A DNA stretch of 64,000 nucleotides from Ehretia macrophylla (Eukaryota; Streptophyta; Magnoliopsida; Boraginales; Ehretiaceae): positions 19,171,648 through 19,235,647 of the forward strand of contig CM075765.1 of NCBI GenBank assembly GCA_037974665.1. Reading direction: 5' to 3'. A model generated the notes under the pieces. It saw nothing but the letters and a program-made list of their open reading frames with translations, did no database searches and had not been told where the DNA came from. The translations under genes and the position numbers were made by a program. Shown piece after piece: positions 47,995 to 59,852 of this stretch (positions within the stretch are counted from its first letter, which is position 1; every line of letters begins with the position of its first letter).

Positions 47995-49906
47995 ATGGAC
48001 ACAACCAGTACAATCCCAGTGATAGATTTAGAAGATTTTCCAAACCAGACAAGAAAATTGATAAAGGCATGTGAAGAATGGGGATGTTTCAGGATGGTTA
48101 ACCATGGCAAGATTCTGCCAGTGTCACTGATGCAGGAAATGAAATCAGTGGTGAGATCACTGCTTGACCTGCCCTTGGAAATCAAGAAAAGAAACACTGA
48201 TGTCATTGCACTTACAGGCAGTGGGTATCTGGCACCTAGTCAAGTTAGTCCACTTTATGAGGCCTTGGGATTCTATGACTTGGCCTCTGATGAAGCTGTT
48301 GATGCCTTTTGCACTCAGTTGGATGCCTCTCCTCAGCAAAGGTCTGAATCATTAATTTTTCTTAATATTTTGTTTTGAGTTAAAATTTACTTGATTAACC
48401 CTTTTGTTTTGTGACGACAATTTGTGCATGGGAGGTCAATAATTGTGAACCGATTGTCAAAATATATTACCCCTAAAAAAATCATAAACTCCAAATACGC
48501 TATATAAGTATTTGACAACTCCTCCTAGTATCAATTAATTTTAAGATAGAATCTCAGTAATCTTAACATGTTATTAGAACTGAGTCTCATATTCATCTAC
48601 TTATGACCCATCTGTGTTGTTTGGTTTTGCTTTCACTGACTCATTTCTTGTCAATGTCAACTCTCGTTTCTCGTCAGGTCATACATGAGGGGGTGTTGGA
48701 ATATGTATTAATCCCAAATTAGAAAATTACCAACTCGAACACTACCTTATAAGATCTAGGTCTGTTACTCCATCTAATACCAATTAATTTTAGCATCAAA
48801 CCCATAATTCTTAACATCGATAATGCAATTATGATGAAAAAATTTGGACTACTGAGTTTTGGGATCAAATGACCGTGTCTTTCACTTGGACTATTGAGTT
48901 TTGGGATCAAATAACTGTGTCATAACTTCACTACCATTGGTCCTCTCATGCATTATAAAGTTATGAGTGAACCCAAATCATGCAATCTTATTTGGACGCT
49001 TTACCTTCTTTGATCTTCTGCTAATCGGATTTATATCTACGTTGTGTTTACTAAGTTAGATTATCTAGACATTGGTTTGGATTCAATATATATTTCGTTT
49101 AGTTTCATAAGTCAGATACATCTATCTGAAGATGCATTACTAAGGTCAAGATTGATATGTCTAATTTCTGCTAGCACGAAAGCTTACACGTATAAGTTTC
49201 GCTCTTCTAGTTGCTTTTAGTAGCCTCAGCTAATGTCTTTTGAAAGCAACATGAAACAGAGAGACAATTGTTAAATATGTTCGTGCAGTGCATCGCGTGA
49301 TAGTAAATATTGGCGAGAAGTTGGTAGAAGGTTTGGGCTTGGCAAGCATTCCTTTTGGCGAATGGCCTTGCCATTTCAGAATGAATAAATACAACTTCAC
49401 CAATGACTCTATTGGTTCCACTGGTGTACAAATACACACGGACTCTGGTTTCCTCACAATATTGCAGGACGATGAAAATGTAGGCGGTCTTGAAGTTATG
49501 GACAGATCTGGAACATTTGTGGCCGTTGATCCCTGGCCGGGGACCTTCCTTGTCAATCTTGGAGACGTTGCTGCTGTAAGTCTAACATTTTTTTGCTAAC
49601 TGGACTTGTTACATTCACCTTGTCCTAACTCTAACTTACTATTGTATGTATGTTAAGGCGTGGAGCAATGGTAGATTCTGCAATGTCAAGCACCGAGTAT
49701 TATGCAAAGAAGCAGCAATACGAGTGTCAATTGCTTCATTTCTCTTAGGACCAAAGGAGGCAGTGGTGGAACCACCACCCAAACTAGTGGACTCTGCACA
49801 TCCCCGACTATATGCTCCTTTCACTTACGAAGATTATAAAAATCTCAGACTCTCAACAAAGTTGCGAGCTGGTGAAGCACTTGCTCTTGTACGCTCTGAC
49901 TCTTAA
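47995..49906 (+). CDS. DAO-like 2-oxoglutarate dioxygenase, intact (DAO-B)
   Basis: Likely cytosolic Fe(II)/2-oxoglutarate-dependent dioxygenase of the DAO group (oxidation of indole-3-acetic acid in characterised members). Exons 47995-48341, 49260-49575 and 49658-49906 join in frame to 912 nt (303 aa). Seen: N-terminal DIOX_N region from TIPVIDLEDFP, iron ligands H175 and D177 in QIHTDSGF, H233 in CNVKHRV, and R243-x-S245 in IRVSIASF for 2-oxoglutarate. It has two more residues (ALTGSG) than DAO-A at about residue 75. Intron 1 is 918 bp against 328 bp in DAO-A, partly because of a TRIM-like element. As DAO-A is broken, this is the only intact DAO-type gene in the window. Another small-acid 2OGD substrate cannot be excluded. 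Confidence 0.92.
48455..48816 (+). mobile_element. TRIM-like miniature LTR element in DAO-B intron 1
   Basis: Two diverged direct repeats that both start tgt and end cttaaca: 48455-48568 (114 bp) and 48694-48816 (123 bp). The 125-bp interior starts with a degenerate primer-binding site (tgttattagaac) and ends with a purine tract gaggggg at 48687-48693. Flanks ccgat and tcgat form a 4/5 matching TSD. No coding capacity. This layout is that of a terminal-repeat retrotransposon in miniature. DAO-A intron 1 lacks it. Confidence 0.7.
48844..48927. repeat. 42-bp tandem repeat, two copies
   Basis: Two units starting ttggactac and ttggactat, each containing tgagttttgggatcaaat, within DAO-B intron 1 just after the TRIM-like element. 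Confidence 0.8.
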
Positions 49907-51206
49907 GATTACTCAAATACACTGCGCTTTCTTCGCTTTCTGTGTTCTGTTTGGTAATGTGGGGTAAAGTTTGAGATGAATGATGAAATATAGAAGGAGC
50001 TTTTCATTATAGTTCATAATTCATGGTGTAACCTATCTTCTTCTATATACTATTGTACGATTTTGTACATTAGTGTAATCATAATACTAGCTTCTTTGAA
50101 ATTTTAAAACGACCATTGTCTTTCACTTATATAGCAGTTTAAAAAATCCGAACCTCTTAATTTCTTAATACTCGAATGAGATTCAATCCTACTCATAAAC
50201 CTGTATTTAGGAAAGTAACCTCGTTGCTCGATGAAATTGTCACCAAGAATTTACATATGATAATATTGTTATCATTGATAAACTCAGGCTTCCAAATCTA
50301 CTTAGTGAAGCTGCAGTGAAGGTTATGTATATGTGGACATTTATTGAAGATGGACTCAATAAAGATGTTACATTCAAAGACCATAACTCTCTGTAGAATC
50401 AACAATACAGTGCACTATTTTTTCGTTTTTGTTTTTGTTTTTGTTTTCTTTTTTGTTTTTATTTTTTATTTTTTATTTTTTTGTTTTTATCACTTGGGCT
50501 CACTTTGCTTTCTGTGGCATTATCGCGCACATCTAACTCCACCCAATAATTACAAGTTTGTCAAAGTTAAATGTTCTGCAGAAATACCTCTGCATCACCA
50601 TCAACACTTGAAGTCAGACAAACTCAGGCTTCTGAGGAGCTCAGTGTGAAAAACAAATGGTTGGCTTTTGGCCAAAACAACTCTGGCAAATGGAAGATAC
50701 ACAATTTTTTTGATTTGCAGATACTTACAAGTAATGCAAGATAATGATCTTCACTAGTTAGAAATTGTTCTCTCTCTTAAATAAGAATATATTGTAATGT
50801 CTCACATAGGTGGGAGAAGTGTTAAGTAGATTATGGGCTCGGGCGTGACAACTGTAGCAACTGGACATAATAAATTTTATTTATCCTGGTCAAACTCTAT
50901 CTGACTGCGAGTCTGTGTCAATAAGATTGCAGTGCGCATCCATACTCTAACCAAATTTTCAAATACAGAATCTTAAAAAGACAATAAATACAAGTAAACA
51001 ACAGTAGAATTTACATTGCCATATCTACCTCCCTACTTTTGTTTGTCTGTTGAACAAGTCAAAAACAAAATATCGAAACAAAAATGAATAATGGATGGAA
51101 ATGTTGTGGAGTTCCTCTCTAGCAAACATAACCACAGTATAATAGACATCCAATAACGAGAAAATGCAACACACCACTGGTTATGGTCGTTTGTAAAAGA
51201 AACTAA
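49907..51206. other. DAO-B to LecRK-B spacer (converging 3' ends)
   Basis: Holds the DAO-B 3' UTR and, in opposite orientation, that of LecRK-B. A T-rich gtttttgttttt microsatellite lies at 50424-50483. Most of the segment aligns with 43677-45127. Confidence 0.55.
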
Positions 51207-54200
51207 CTACACCATAGAGTGGCCACTGTATCCTGTATAGGTTTCCTTGCTGAGATATTGTTCACTCCCTTCTGAATTGAAGTGGGAAGTTGTGATGGAT
51301 GTTTCTGTGATGGTTGTTTCTGTAACAGATGTCGTGTTAACTGTATCTATATCAATTTGCAGCACAGCAGGCCAGATGAATGCTGGTTTGAATGGTGGAA
51401 CACTTGGAGCTGGAATTGTTCCTGATATAATCTGCACTATATCCTGTGTTTTCGGCCTCTCACTTGCTATAGGGTGTGAACAAGCCAACCCAAGTAGTAT
51501 AAGTCTCTCAGCTTCTTCAGCTTCATAATTATCCCCCAACCTCTCATCCACAGCTTCAAGTAGACGGCCTTCCCGATGCATGAACCAAACCCAGTCTACC
51601 AGAACTTGGAAGTTATCAATCCTGGTTCCAGGTCGCAGGCCACATACTACTTCCAAAATGACTGCCCCAAATGCATAGACATCAGACTTCTGTGTGGCCT
51701 TTCCCATATGGAAACACTCTGGTGCAATGTATCCAATTGTGCCTAACACCCCTTCAGCCTCAGCATATGAGGTCTTTTCATTGTCCAGGGCTCGGGCAAG
51801 GCCAAAGTCACCAAGACAAGCATTGAAGTTGGCATCGAGCATGATGTTACTGGCTTTAAGGTCGCGGTGTACCACTCTCTGGTTATACTCGTTATGAAGA
51901 TAATGCAGAGCTGAGGCCACTCCAGATATGATTTTTGTCCGGAGGTTCCAGTTGAGTGGCTCTGTATCTGGTTCTGCAAACAGGTGCTTGTCTAGGCTTA
52001 GATTAGGCATGTATTCGTACACCAATAGCAGCTTCATATTCTTGTGACACCATCCTGTTACAGAATACACATGGTCAAATAGTTGAGAATTGGCAAGCCA
52101 CACAAATATTTTATTTTAGTTTTTATTTTATATCACAAAGAAATTAATTATACGATTCTACGAGTGAGCTTATAAGATAGTATTATGAGTTTATGTTATA
52201 ATTCCGGTTAACCACTTTGAGCCAATGGAATTGAAGTTTAAAAGAATTATTTTAAACTTATGACACTAATCTCCCTTAGGAACTTAGCCTAAGATTTGGT
52301 TGAATTCAGAAGGCTAACTAGGAGAACGGCTCAAATTGAGCGTCATCATAATTCATGTAATTCTGGGTTAAACTAGTAAACAATCAACCTAACCCGTTCA
52401 AATGATCAGATCGTCTTGTAGAAGTTTCTCCTCATATTCCTATCATACATAGACTTATTATAGTCTCAAGCAATTCTTATCTCTTGCTTAGTTATTCAAA
52501 TAACACCAAAAGAAGATTTATATTAGTCGTGCCTTGTTAGCCTTGTGCCTAACGCTACAAGTTGTGATTATCTGTATTTGGACAAGTCAAAGTAAATGCA
52601 TATAACATTGTAAATCTTGAAGACAAAGGGTAATATCATTTTCATGAGCTCATGACTCGTTAGTTTAATCTTCAAAATTTTTGAAAACTTCCCCAAAACC
52701 GATGACGTTGCATTTGGGGTTGAACGGTCTGAGTAGGAGGAAGTATCTTCTCTATTTCCATGATGTGCAGCATAGCAATTGCGATGACGATGGCTGCTTA
52801 GTGGATTCCACTCGTCAGCCAAAAAAATATCCATATATTTCAATTTTCAAGCATGACTGAAACACAGTTTTGAATCAACTCAAAATGTGATGAAAAAAAT
52901 CAGTAAAATAATAATAATTCGATAGTTATATCGTCATCTTATCACGACTAGTTTTTTTTTTTGTTTTTTTTATAAAGTTATTACTCCCACTAACTTTAAT
53001 TTTTTAAAAATATATTGGTAATTTAAAGATATTTTTAATTTGAAAAAAAGCGTACAATCAGTCCCACTAAAAAATAAATCATATATAAATATTAAATTAT
53101 GTTTTATAACCTACACTAAATCAAAATTCTAAATCGATCCCTACCTAATACTCATCTTGAATTGTGAAAGACGATAATAGGCAAAGCATATCTTTTTTTT
53201 TTTTTTTCCTGGGGAGGCTTAAAGCCAAACCACCAACAAACTAAATGAGGGAAGTTTTGCCTCCTCTTATCTTTCTCTAACAATACTAAGAGAGGGTGGC
53301 AGATGTTGTGAACAGTGTGATTGCCAAGGGGTCATTCAAGAGCATAGCTAGAAAATTAATTTGCATACAAATTAACCTTCGTGTACACATGTTCTAGATG
53401 GAACTTGCAAAGCAGATCTTCAAGGCAATGATATATCTAGGACAAAAGCACCTTGAATTCAGAATTCAAGACAGCTAATGCCTTTATTCAAAATTGTCAG
53501 CAACTCAAGACTCAATTAAGGTCTTTAACAACTTTAAGGTTAATGTTGTTATTCAATCCGTTCGAATTGATATCAATCTTTTTATATGGAGTGAGCTTTA
53601 TATGTATGTGAGATTTATTTCATCTCTCACGGACTGATGTTAATTCGGACTTATAGAAGAGTTTTCCTAAAGTCAATTTTTGCAACCTACTTTTTATGAG
53701 CGAAGAGAAACCAGCGGCTGTTTGCAAATTCTACCCAAACTGAAGATCAAGTTTTTGCTAGTATAAAAAATAGTGCGCAAGTGTAAAGTGTAAGAAAAAA
53801 TATTTTGGTTATAGTATGCTCAACCTTGCGATTTGTATAATTTGGAATCTCTATACGAGAGGATTCTCTTATGGATGAGCTTTTCTGTTGTTTTAGCACA
53901 AAAATGTTTTAAACTAATAGAATCACTTACTTATTTACTAAAAAAAAAAAAAAATTGCCTGACTGATACTGCCAAAAGAAAATAAAAAACCTCCATGAAC
54001 ACCCAAGATAATGGTTATTAATTCTTCTAGCAAAGCATGAATTAGAAATTAATTAATTAATTATAGTTTACTAACTTTGGCTTTTATTCTATATCAGTTT
54101 ACATCACTTTCAGAGAAGTTAATCGGGCAAAAACCATTTTAATCCCTGAGGTTTGCTTTAAAGATTAAATTGGTCCCTTAGGTTTACAAAAAGACCAAAG

Positions 54201-56945
54201 AGGTCCCTCCAGTTAACTTTTGTTAGTTAAATATTAATATTCAAAGGGTTGACTGAGTTAAAAGACCATTATATCCTTAACCAACATATATTATAAAAGA
54301 AAATTACAATAAAAGTCTAAATCAGTCTAAAAAAAATATAATTCGCGTAGGATAAAAAAACAAAAACTAAAAAATATCAGTTCAAACATAAACAAATTAA
54401 ATTCAGTAATATATCGTTAAAAAATGAACAATCATCATCGATATAATTAACAGCGAGGGTACCGACCAAAAAAGAGGATGAATCATGATTATTTATTTTT
54501 TAACGATATATTACTAACTTTAATTTGTTTATGTTTAAACTGATATTTTTTAGTTTTTATTTTTTTTTTTTACGTGAATTATTTTTTTTTTAGACTGGTT
54601 TAGACTTTTATTTTAATTTTTTTTTTTAATATATGTTGACTAAGGATATAATAGTTTTTTAACTCTGTCCACCATTTGAATATTAATATTTGACTAACAA
54701 AAGTTAATTGGAGGGACCTTTTTAGTCTTTTTACAAACCTGAGGGACCAATTTGATCTTTAGAGCAAACCTCAGGGACTAAAATGGTTTTGACCCGAAGT
54801 TAATCTATGTCACTTTTTTTTTGGGTCAAATCTATATCATTTGATTGCAGATGATATTGGAGTAATCCTTTCATTTCACATCAATGAAGCTGCAGTCCTC
54901 CGGTTTTCACTTTTTCAACTTTGGTAATTGGTCTGCTCCTCTTTATCCAATATCAGCCAACATTCTATTCTTAAAGGCATCAATGGATTATATTCCGTAC
55001 TGACAACGTTTTACCGACTAACAATTTTTTTTGTCAGTCCGAATATCATTAATTTATTCATATATAAGTAAATCTCATATATTGTGAGACCATCTTATAT
55101 TTTTAGGATTGATAATCTGCTTAAACTGATCAAAGAATTTTTATTTGCCGACATTATCCATCAACATTCGATAGAGGAGAAGATAAGAATGTTGAAATAA
55201 ATGTGATAAAATCAGGAAAAACAAGATTATGAATGAGGTGATAGAAAAAAAAGTAAGGTTGCCTAGATCAAGGATAAAATGAGGGAGTATCATCTGAGAT
55301 GATATAAACATGTTAGAAGACGATTTATAGAGATCTGTTAAAAGGTGCGAAAGTCTCATAGAAAAGGTAAAGAAAGACTTAAAGATGAATTAGACTGAGA
55401 TACTAATTAGAGCAATAGCTCGTTTGTATGAAACTAAAAGAAGAGACAATTTTTGGATAGGAATGATCTGATATCGATAAATACATATAGCTGACTTCAA
55501 AACAAGCACAATTTGATTTGATTTGATTTATTTTGTTTGGTTAATCCACCAACAGGTGGATAGCAAGTTATGCTACAAGGAGAACTGCGAAAAAAAAAAA
55601 AAAAAGATTGGATAATAAGTATCCGTTAACACAAGACCATCATATCATAAGAGCAATAATCAAGATTAATATTGTATAAGAAGCGCTTACCGAGCAATCG
55701 GACGAGATGTTTGTGCCTGAGACGATTGATTATGGTAAGCTCAGCCAAGAAATCATCACGACCCTTAATGCTTTCCCTGCAAAACCACTTGACAGCAATC
55801 TCTGAGTATTCCTCCCCAGCTAATTTTCCTCTGTACACAACTCCAAATCCCCCTTGTCCAAGCTTGTTTTTCTCATCAAAGTTATTAGTTGCTTTCTTCA
55901 AATCCTTGAACTTGAACTCCCTGGGAGTTCCAGGCAAGCTCTTGAGTTTCCCTAGTATGTCTGAATTCGACCGCGCCATTCGCCTCTTGTGCAGATAGTA
56001 TCCCAGCCATGCGGCTGCCATTAACAAAAGCACAAGTGTAGGCACCCCGGCCGCAAGAGCAATCTTGAGCCATGGTTTCTTGTCTTCTGCTATATACTGA
56101 ACTGTCAAGTTCCATCTCAACACACAGTTGAGTTGTCTAGTATTTCCTGTTGATGCTGAGAACCCAAAGTATGAATACTCGTTTACATAATCTCTCAGGC
56201 TGAGATTGTATGTGAGTATTGGTGAACTAGGCCTTGGTGGAGTAGGACCAGTCTCGGTAGCTTGTTCTGCGATGTACACCTCTATGGTCTTGTTAACACC
56301 ATCATATTGTACCCACAAGTTGAAGAATTTGGCACCTACGATTTCAATGCCATATGGAGTCAACGGCACAGAACTAACAGATCGAACGCTATTGATATCG
56401 AGGCCTACATGGTTGGCATCAGGGTCGTAGTCTTGCTTGTAGGTATCAACCTCGATAGCAATAAGTTTGTTTGAGGAGTTTCTATCAGTGGTAGCATTGG
56501 TTAGGCCAAGATACTCCCCATAGCTATTGAGAGGCAAGTCCAGGTCAGGCGCGATGACGAACGCAAGCCCTTCACCTGCTGTCTTGTTATCAGCTAGCCG
56601 ATTAATGTTGATCAGAAAGGAAGTGTTGAAAGATGCCACCCTGCTACTGAAATTGGCTGTTGTATCACCATCCCATAGCCTGAAAGGCTTTTTCAGGAAT
56701 ATCCTTCCTGATTTATAGGTTAAGTTAAAGTTTGGCGCAGCCGAATCAAGAGTCACCTGAAGGGCGCCGTTGTTGATAGTGGCATTGGGTACTATTTCAA
56801 AGATATCAGAGTAGTATTGAATTTGATCTTGAGGGAAGGGACCATATTGTCTACTAAAGGTTTTGAGTTTCTGAGCTTCAGAAAAAGCCTGGAGGCAGCA
56901 AAGAAGGACAACAATGGTGCTGAGTTTTGCTGTTAGCAGTGCCAT
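51207..56945 (-). CDS. L-type lectin receptor-like kinase (LecRK-B), two exons
   Basis: Plasma-membrane receptor kinase. Exon 1 is 56945-55691 and exon 2 is 52054-51207 (minus strand); they join in phase 1 at LVRLLG|WCHKN to 2103 nt, 700 aa, usual for the family. Signal peptide about 1-24 (LLTAKLSTIVVLLCCLQAFS), legume-lectin domain about 28-280 with several N-glycosylation sequons, transmembrane about 294-317 (LAAGVPTLVLLLMAAAWLGY), kinase from about 360: GQGGFGVV 363-370, K386 in IAVK, HRDLKASN with D483, DFG 501-503, APE in IAPECF. All catalytic residues are present. The ATG at 56943-56945 fits the signal peptide. The odd feature is the 3636-bp intron; most L-type LecRKs are intronless. 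Ligand unknown. Confidence 0.92.
54125..54795. mobile_element. Long-TIR MITE in the LecRK-B intron, 10-bp TSD
   Basis: 671 bp. Left end gggcaaaaaccattttaatc; right end actaaaatggttttgaccc, which pair; the arms extend roughly 300 bp. TSD gaagttaatc at 54115-54124 and 54796-54805. No coding frame. Mutator-like by TSD length. It adds a large potential hairpin to the intron. Confidence 0.88.
55275..55500 (+). mobile_element. Decayed LINE reverse-transcriptase tail in the LecRK-B intron
   Basis: With stops and frameshifts the + strand reads like the common plant LINE C-terminal tail: LRWYKHVRRRFIEIC, then KSHRKGKERLKDELD. Known tails have a WxGHVxRRP motif followed by a GRPKxTW motif. No ends or TSD were located. 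Confidence 0.5.
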
Positions 56946-57032
56946 TTTCGTGTGTGTTCGACCGCTAATGATCAATATTGGAAAATGCTGGCAAAATGGA
57001 AATGTGAGTCTTTGAAGCAGTCTACGCTTTTG

Positions 57033-57040
57033 TTTATATA
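57033..57040 (-). promoter_or_regulatory. Candidate TATA box for LecRK-B
   Basis: On the minus strand this reads tatataaa, about 90 bp before the LecRK-B ATG, a suitable spacing for a short leader. Confidence 0.5.
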
Positions 57041-58397
57041 TTGTTCAAGATATAGGAAGAGTGAGAGAGAGAGATGACAGGTATGAAGTTTGACATTGAA
57101 TAGGTTTTAGGTTTGGTCACACACTTTTCTTTTGCATTGCTTGGAAGCTGCCCGTGCGTGATTTCTTTGATCAGTGTTCTTTTAAATTGGAAGCACATCA
57201 CATTTCATGATAGTTTTGTTTATCACTCTTTTATTAATATCCCGTCTAGTTATCTACATACTATTTAGAATAAAGGAATTCAATAAAATTTTATGAAATT
57301 TATTTGCAAATCCTGAATTTAGCTTTACCCAAATTCTTATTCAAGAGGTAAAATTTATAATTCTAAGCCATCAAATTAGTTATTCATCTTTTAAAAACTA
57401 AACTGCCTTCTAAATTTTTTCCCCCCCTTTTTACTGTTTTTATTCTTTCACTTTCATTCATATATAGTTAATTCTTCTTCATTTTTTTTCTTGCAAGCTT
57501 CTTTATGGCGAAATTTTTTTCACATTTTTTAATCCAATATTCTTCTTTTGTTTTCAATTTAGAAGCCCAAATCATGAGTTTATTTATTCATTCATCCTTA
57601 TTTTTAGATAGTCTTATATATTTAACAATCTAAAATCATAAATTATTTATTCATGTTGTTTATCCATCAATACTAATTAATTATGTTTAATTTTAAAATC
57701 GATTAGTGTTATTGATGAAATACATATTCGTATTAAAGTGTCAAAGTAGAGCTCCAAGATATAAGGCATTTTTTTGGTAAAAAAAGATATAGGGATAAAA
57801 AAGAAATACTTATAATAAATATATTTATAAATCACAGAATTGATTTAATATTGTTTTACAGTTTCAAATAAGATAATTTATTTGTAAATACAAATCCTCA
57901 CAAAATTCATTTATAAATCAAATAAATTTTACACCACAAATGCTTCAAATTGAGAATTTCATGAGGCTATTTTCATCACTTTTTGCTTATATTTTTATTC
58001 AGACATAATATCATTTTCCTCCATGGGTTTTATACTAAATCCCAAACTCCCTAACAAAGTTTTAGTTTTACTCATATCCAATGATATTAAACTTTACTAA
58101 ATCAAACCTTATGTTGAAGGGTATTTTCATCTTTTTTACTTTTACATAATAAAATTAGATAAAATAATTTAATAAAATGATTCAATAAAAAGGTTATCAA
58201 TAATTAGAAAATTACTAACAATTGTATAAAAATGAAGAAAAAGATTAAAATAAATTTATTGTACAATTTCGTGTTATGCACAAATTAGAGAAAAAAATAG
58301 ATTCACTTTTAGTCTATCCTTTTTCTATGCGTATACATCTCAAATTAATCTGAAATCCAATGTATAATTTTTTGGGAATGAGCTAAACTTTTAGAAA
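57041..58397. other. AT-rich spacer upstream of LecRK-B
   Basis: Includes the presumed LecRK-B promoter. No other gene or TE termini are recognised. Confidence 0.45.
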
Positions 58398-58406
58398 TAT
58401 ATAAAA

Positions 58407-58822
58407 GGGTAAATAGCGTATTATCCCCTGTGTTTTGTTAAAAATACACAATACCCCCTGTATTTTAAAAATTAGTTGATTACTCTCCTGTGTTTTGTTA
58501 AAAGTGCACAATACCCCATGTGTTTTAAAAATTAGCTGATTACCCCTCTGTGTTTTATAAAAGTAGCTGATTACCCCCTTGTGTTTTATAAAAATAGTTG
58601 ATTGCTCCCCTATATTTTCTAATAAAAGAGCTAATTTTTAAAAAACACAGGGGGTAATCGGCTACTTTTATAAAACACAGGGGGTAATCAGCTAATTTTT
58701 AAAACATAGGGGGGTATTGTGCACTTTTAACAAAATACACGGGGTAATCAACTAATTTTTAAAATACAGGGAAATATTGTACATTTTTAGCAAAATACAA
58801 AAATGTAATACGCTATTTACCC
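58407..58822. mobile_element. Foldback MITE with internal repeats, 9-bp TSD
   Basis: 416 bp. Ends gggtaaatagcgtatta and taatacgctatttaccc are a perfect inverted pair. TSD tatataaaa at 58398-58406 and 58823-58831. Each arm is built of degenerate about 60-bp units containing tgtgttttgttaaaa and attaccccc-like stretches, so the whole could fold as one long hairpin. Confidence 0.88.
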
Positions 58823-59019
58823 TATATAAAATAAAGAAAAGAGATTAAAAAACAACTCATTGGACAAAATTTCCATTGTACGCCAGATTAGAAAAGAAGA
58901 TTAGATTCACTCTAAAACTTTTGTTCAATACATATACTTGTATCTCAAATCCGATCTTTTTAATTTTCCTCCCAATATATAACTTTTTCAAAGAGCTATC
59001 GTTTGAAAAAAATAAAAAA

Positions 59020-59843
59020 GCTGTTTTTGACTAAAACCCCCTCTATAATGGATAAGTATGACTTAGACCCTTTACTTATTAGAAAGCGAGTAACAGACCA
59101 CTTCTATTAGAGCTCCGTCTAATTTTCCGTCTAATTTACTACGAACACCACCAAGCTTTTCTAGCTAGCCCATGGTGAGCTCACCTTCACCTGTAATGAG
59201 TATGATCTCCAAGTTAAAACAATATGAAATCACCCTTTCTACTTCTTAGACATGAAATACAGATGAACACATTTTGACGGAGATCAATATGTCAATATCA
59301 ACTAAAATGCGTCGGCAAAAACAACATTGAGATAAGATTTATACAATCATATTTCTACTTCTCAGGGTCACAACAGCCAAGGCATTCAAGACAAGTGCAA
59401 TGCTTGATACGTGATTGTCATGCTTGTTGGAGTTCTATTTGATCCACAGTCAAAATTGAGTCACAGATTTGTTGACTAAATCAATATTATTAAAAGAAGT
59501 AGATGACAAATGCATTTCTGCAGCACTATTCTCTGAACCTCTATTACATTGGAAGGGAAGAAGGGACTTTTGGGGCAAGGGTGCGGTGGGCTTGGAGAGA
59601 GAAGGGGAAAGAAGATGGAGATGAAAATTTAAGAAAAAGAAAAAGGGGAAAAGGGGAGAAGGGGAAAGGACAAGAAGGGAAAAAACAAAAAGATGAAGGA
59701 TATAAAAGACTTTTTATACTCATTTGACAACAAAATTAAACGGAATCCCGATAGAAGGGGTATGTCTTTCACTTTTTAATAAATAGGAGGTCAAAGTCAC
59801 ATTTATTATAACAGGGTCTTAGTATAAAATACCAAAAAAAGCC
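59020..59843. mobile_element. Long-TIR MITE-like element, imperfect 9-bp TSD
   Basis: 824 bp with diverged inverted arms (left gctgtttttgactaaaaccc; right gggtcttagtataaaatacc then aaaaaaagcc). Flanks aataaaaaa (59011-59019) and aataaaata (59844-59852) differ at one base. The middle contains a purine-rich G/A tract (59570-59700) unlike its surroundings. Its arms resemble those of the 47127-47861 element. Confidence 0.7.
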
Positions 59844-59852
59844 AATAAAATA

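Larger units (their letters stand above)
45284..51357. repeat. Tandem segmental duplication, unit B
   Basis: Starts with a copy of the KCBP stop codon and 3' flank, carries the intact DAO-B gene, and ends within the lectin kinase coding sequence at the base matching the 45284 breakpoint. Same order as unit A. Confidence 0.85.

Noticed and set aside
51694-51897. Plus-strand frames over the lectin kinase exon
   Set aside because: Shadows of the conserved kinase coding strand; the same frame recurs at LecRK-C for that reason.
56973-56975. Upstream start for LecRK-B adding ten residues
   Set aside because: The codon is TTG, not ATG; the ATG at 56945 begins a good signal peptide.
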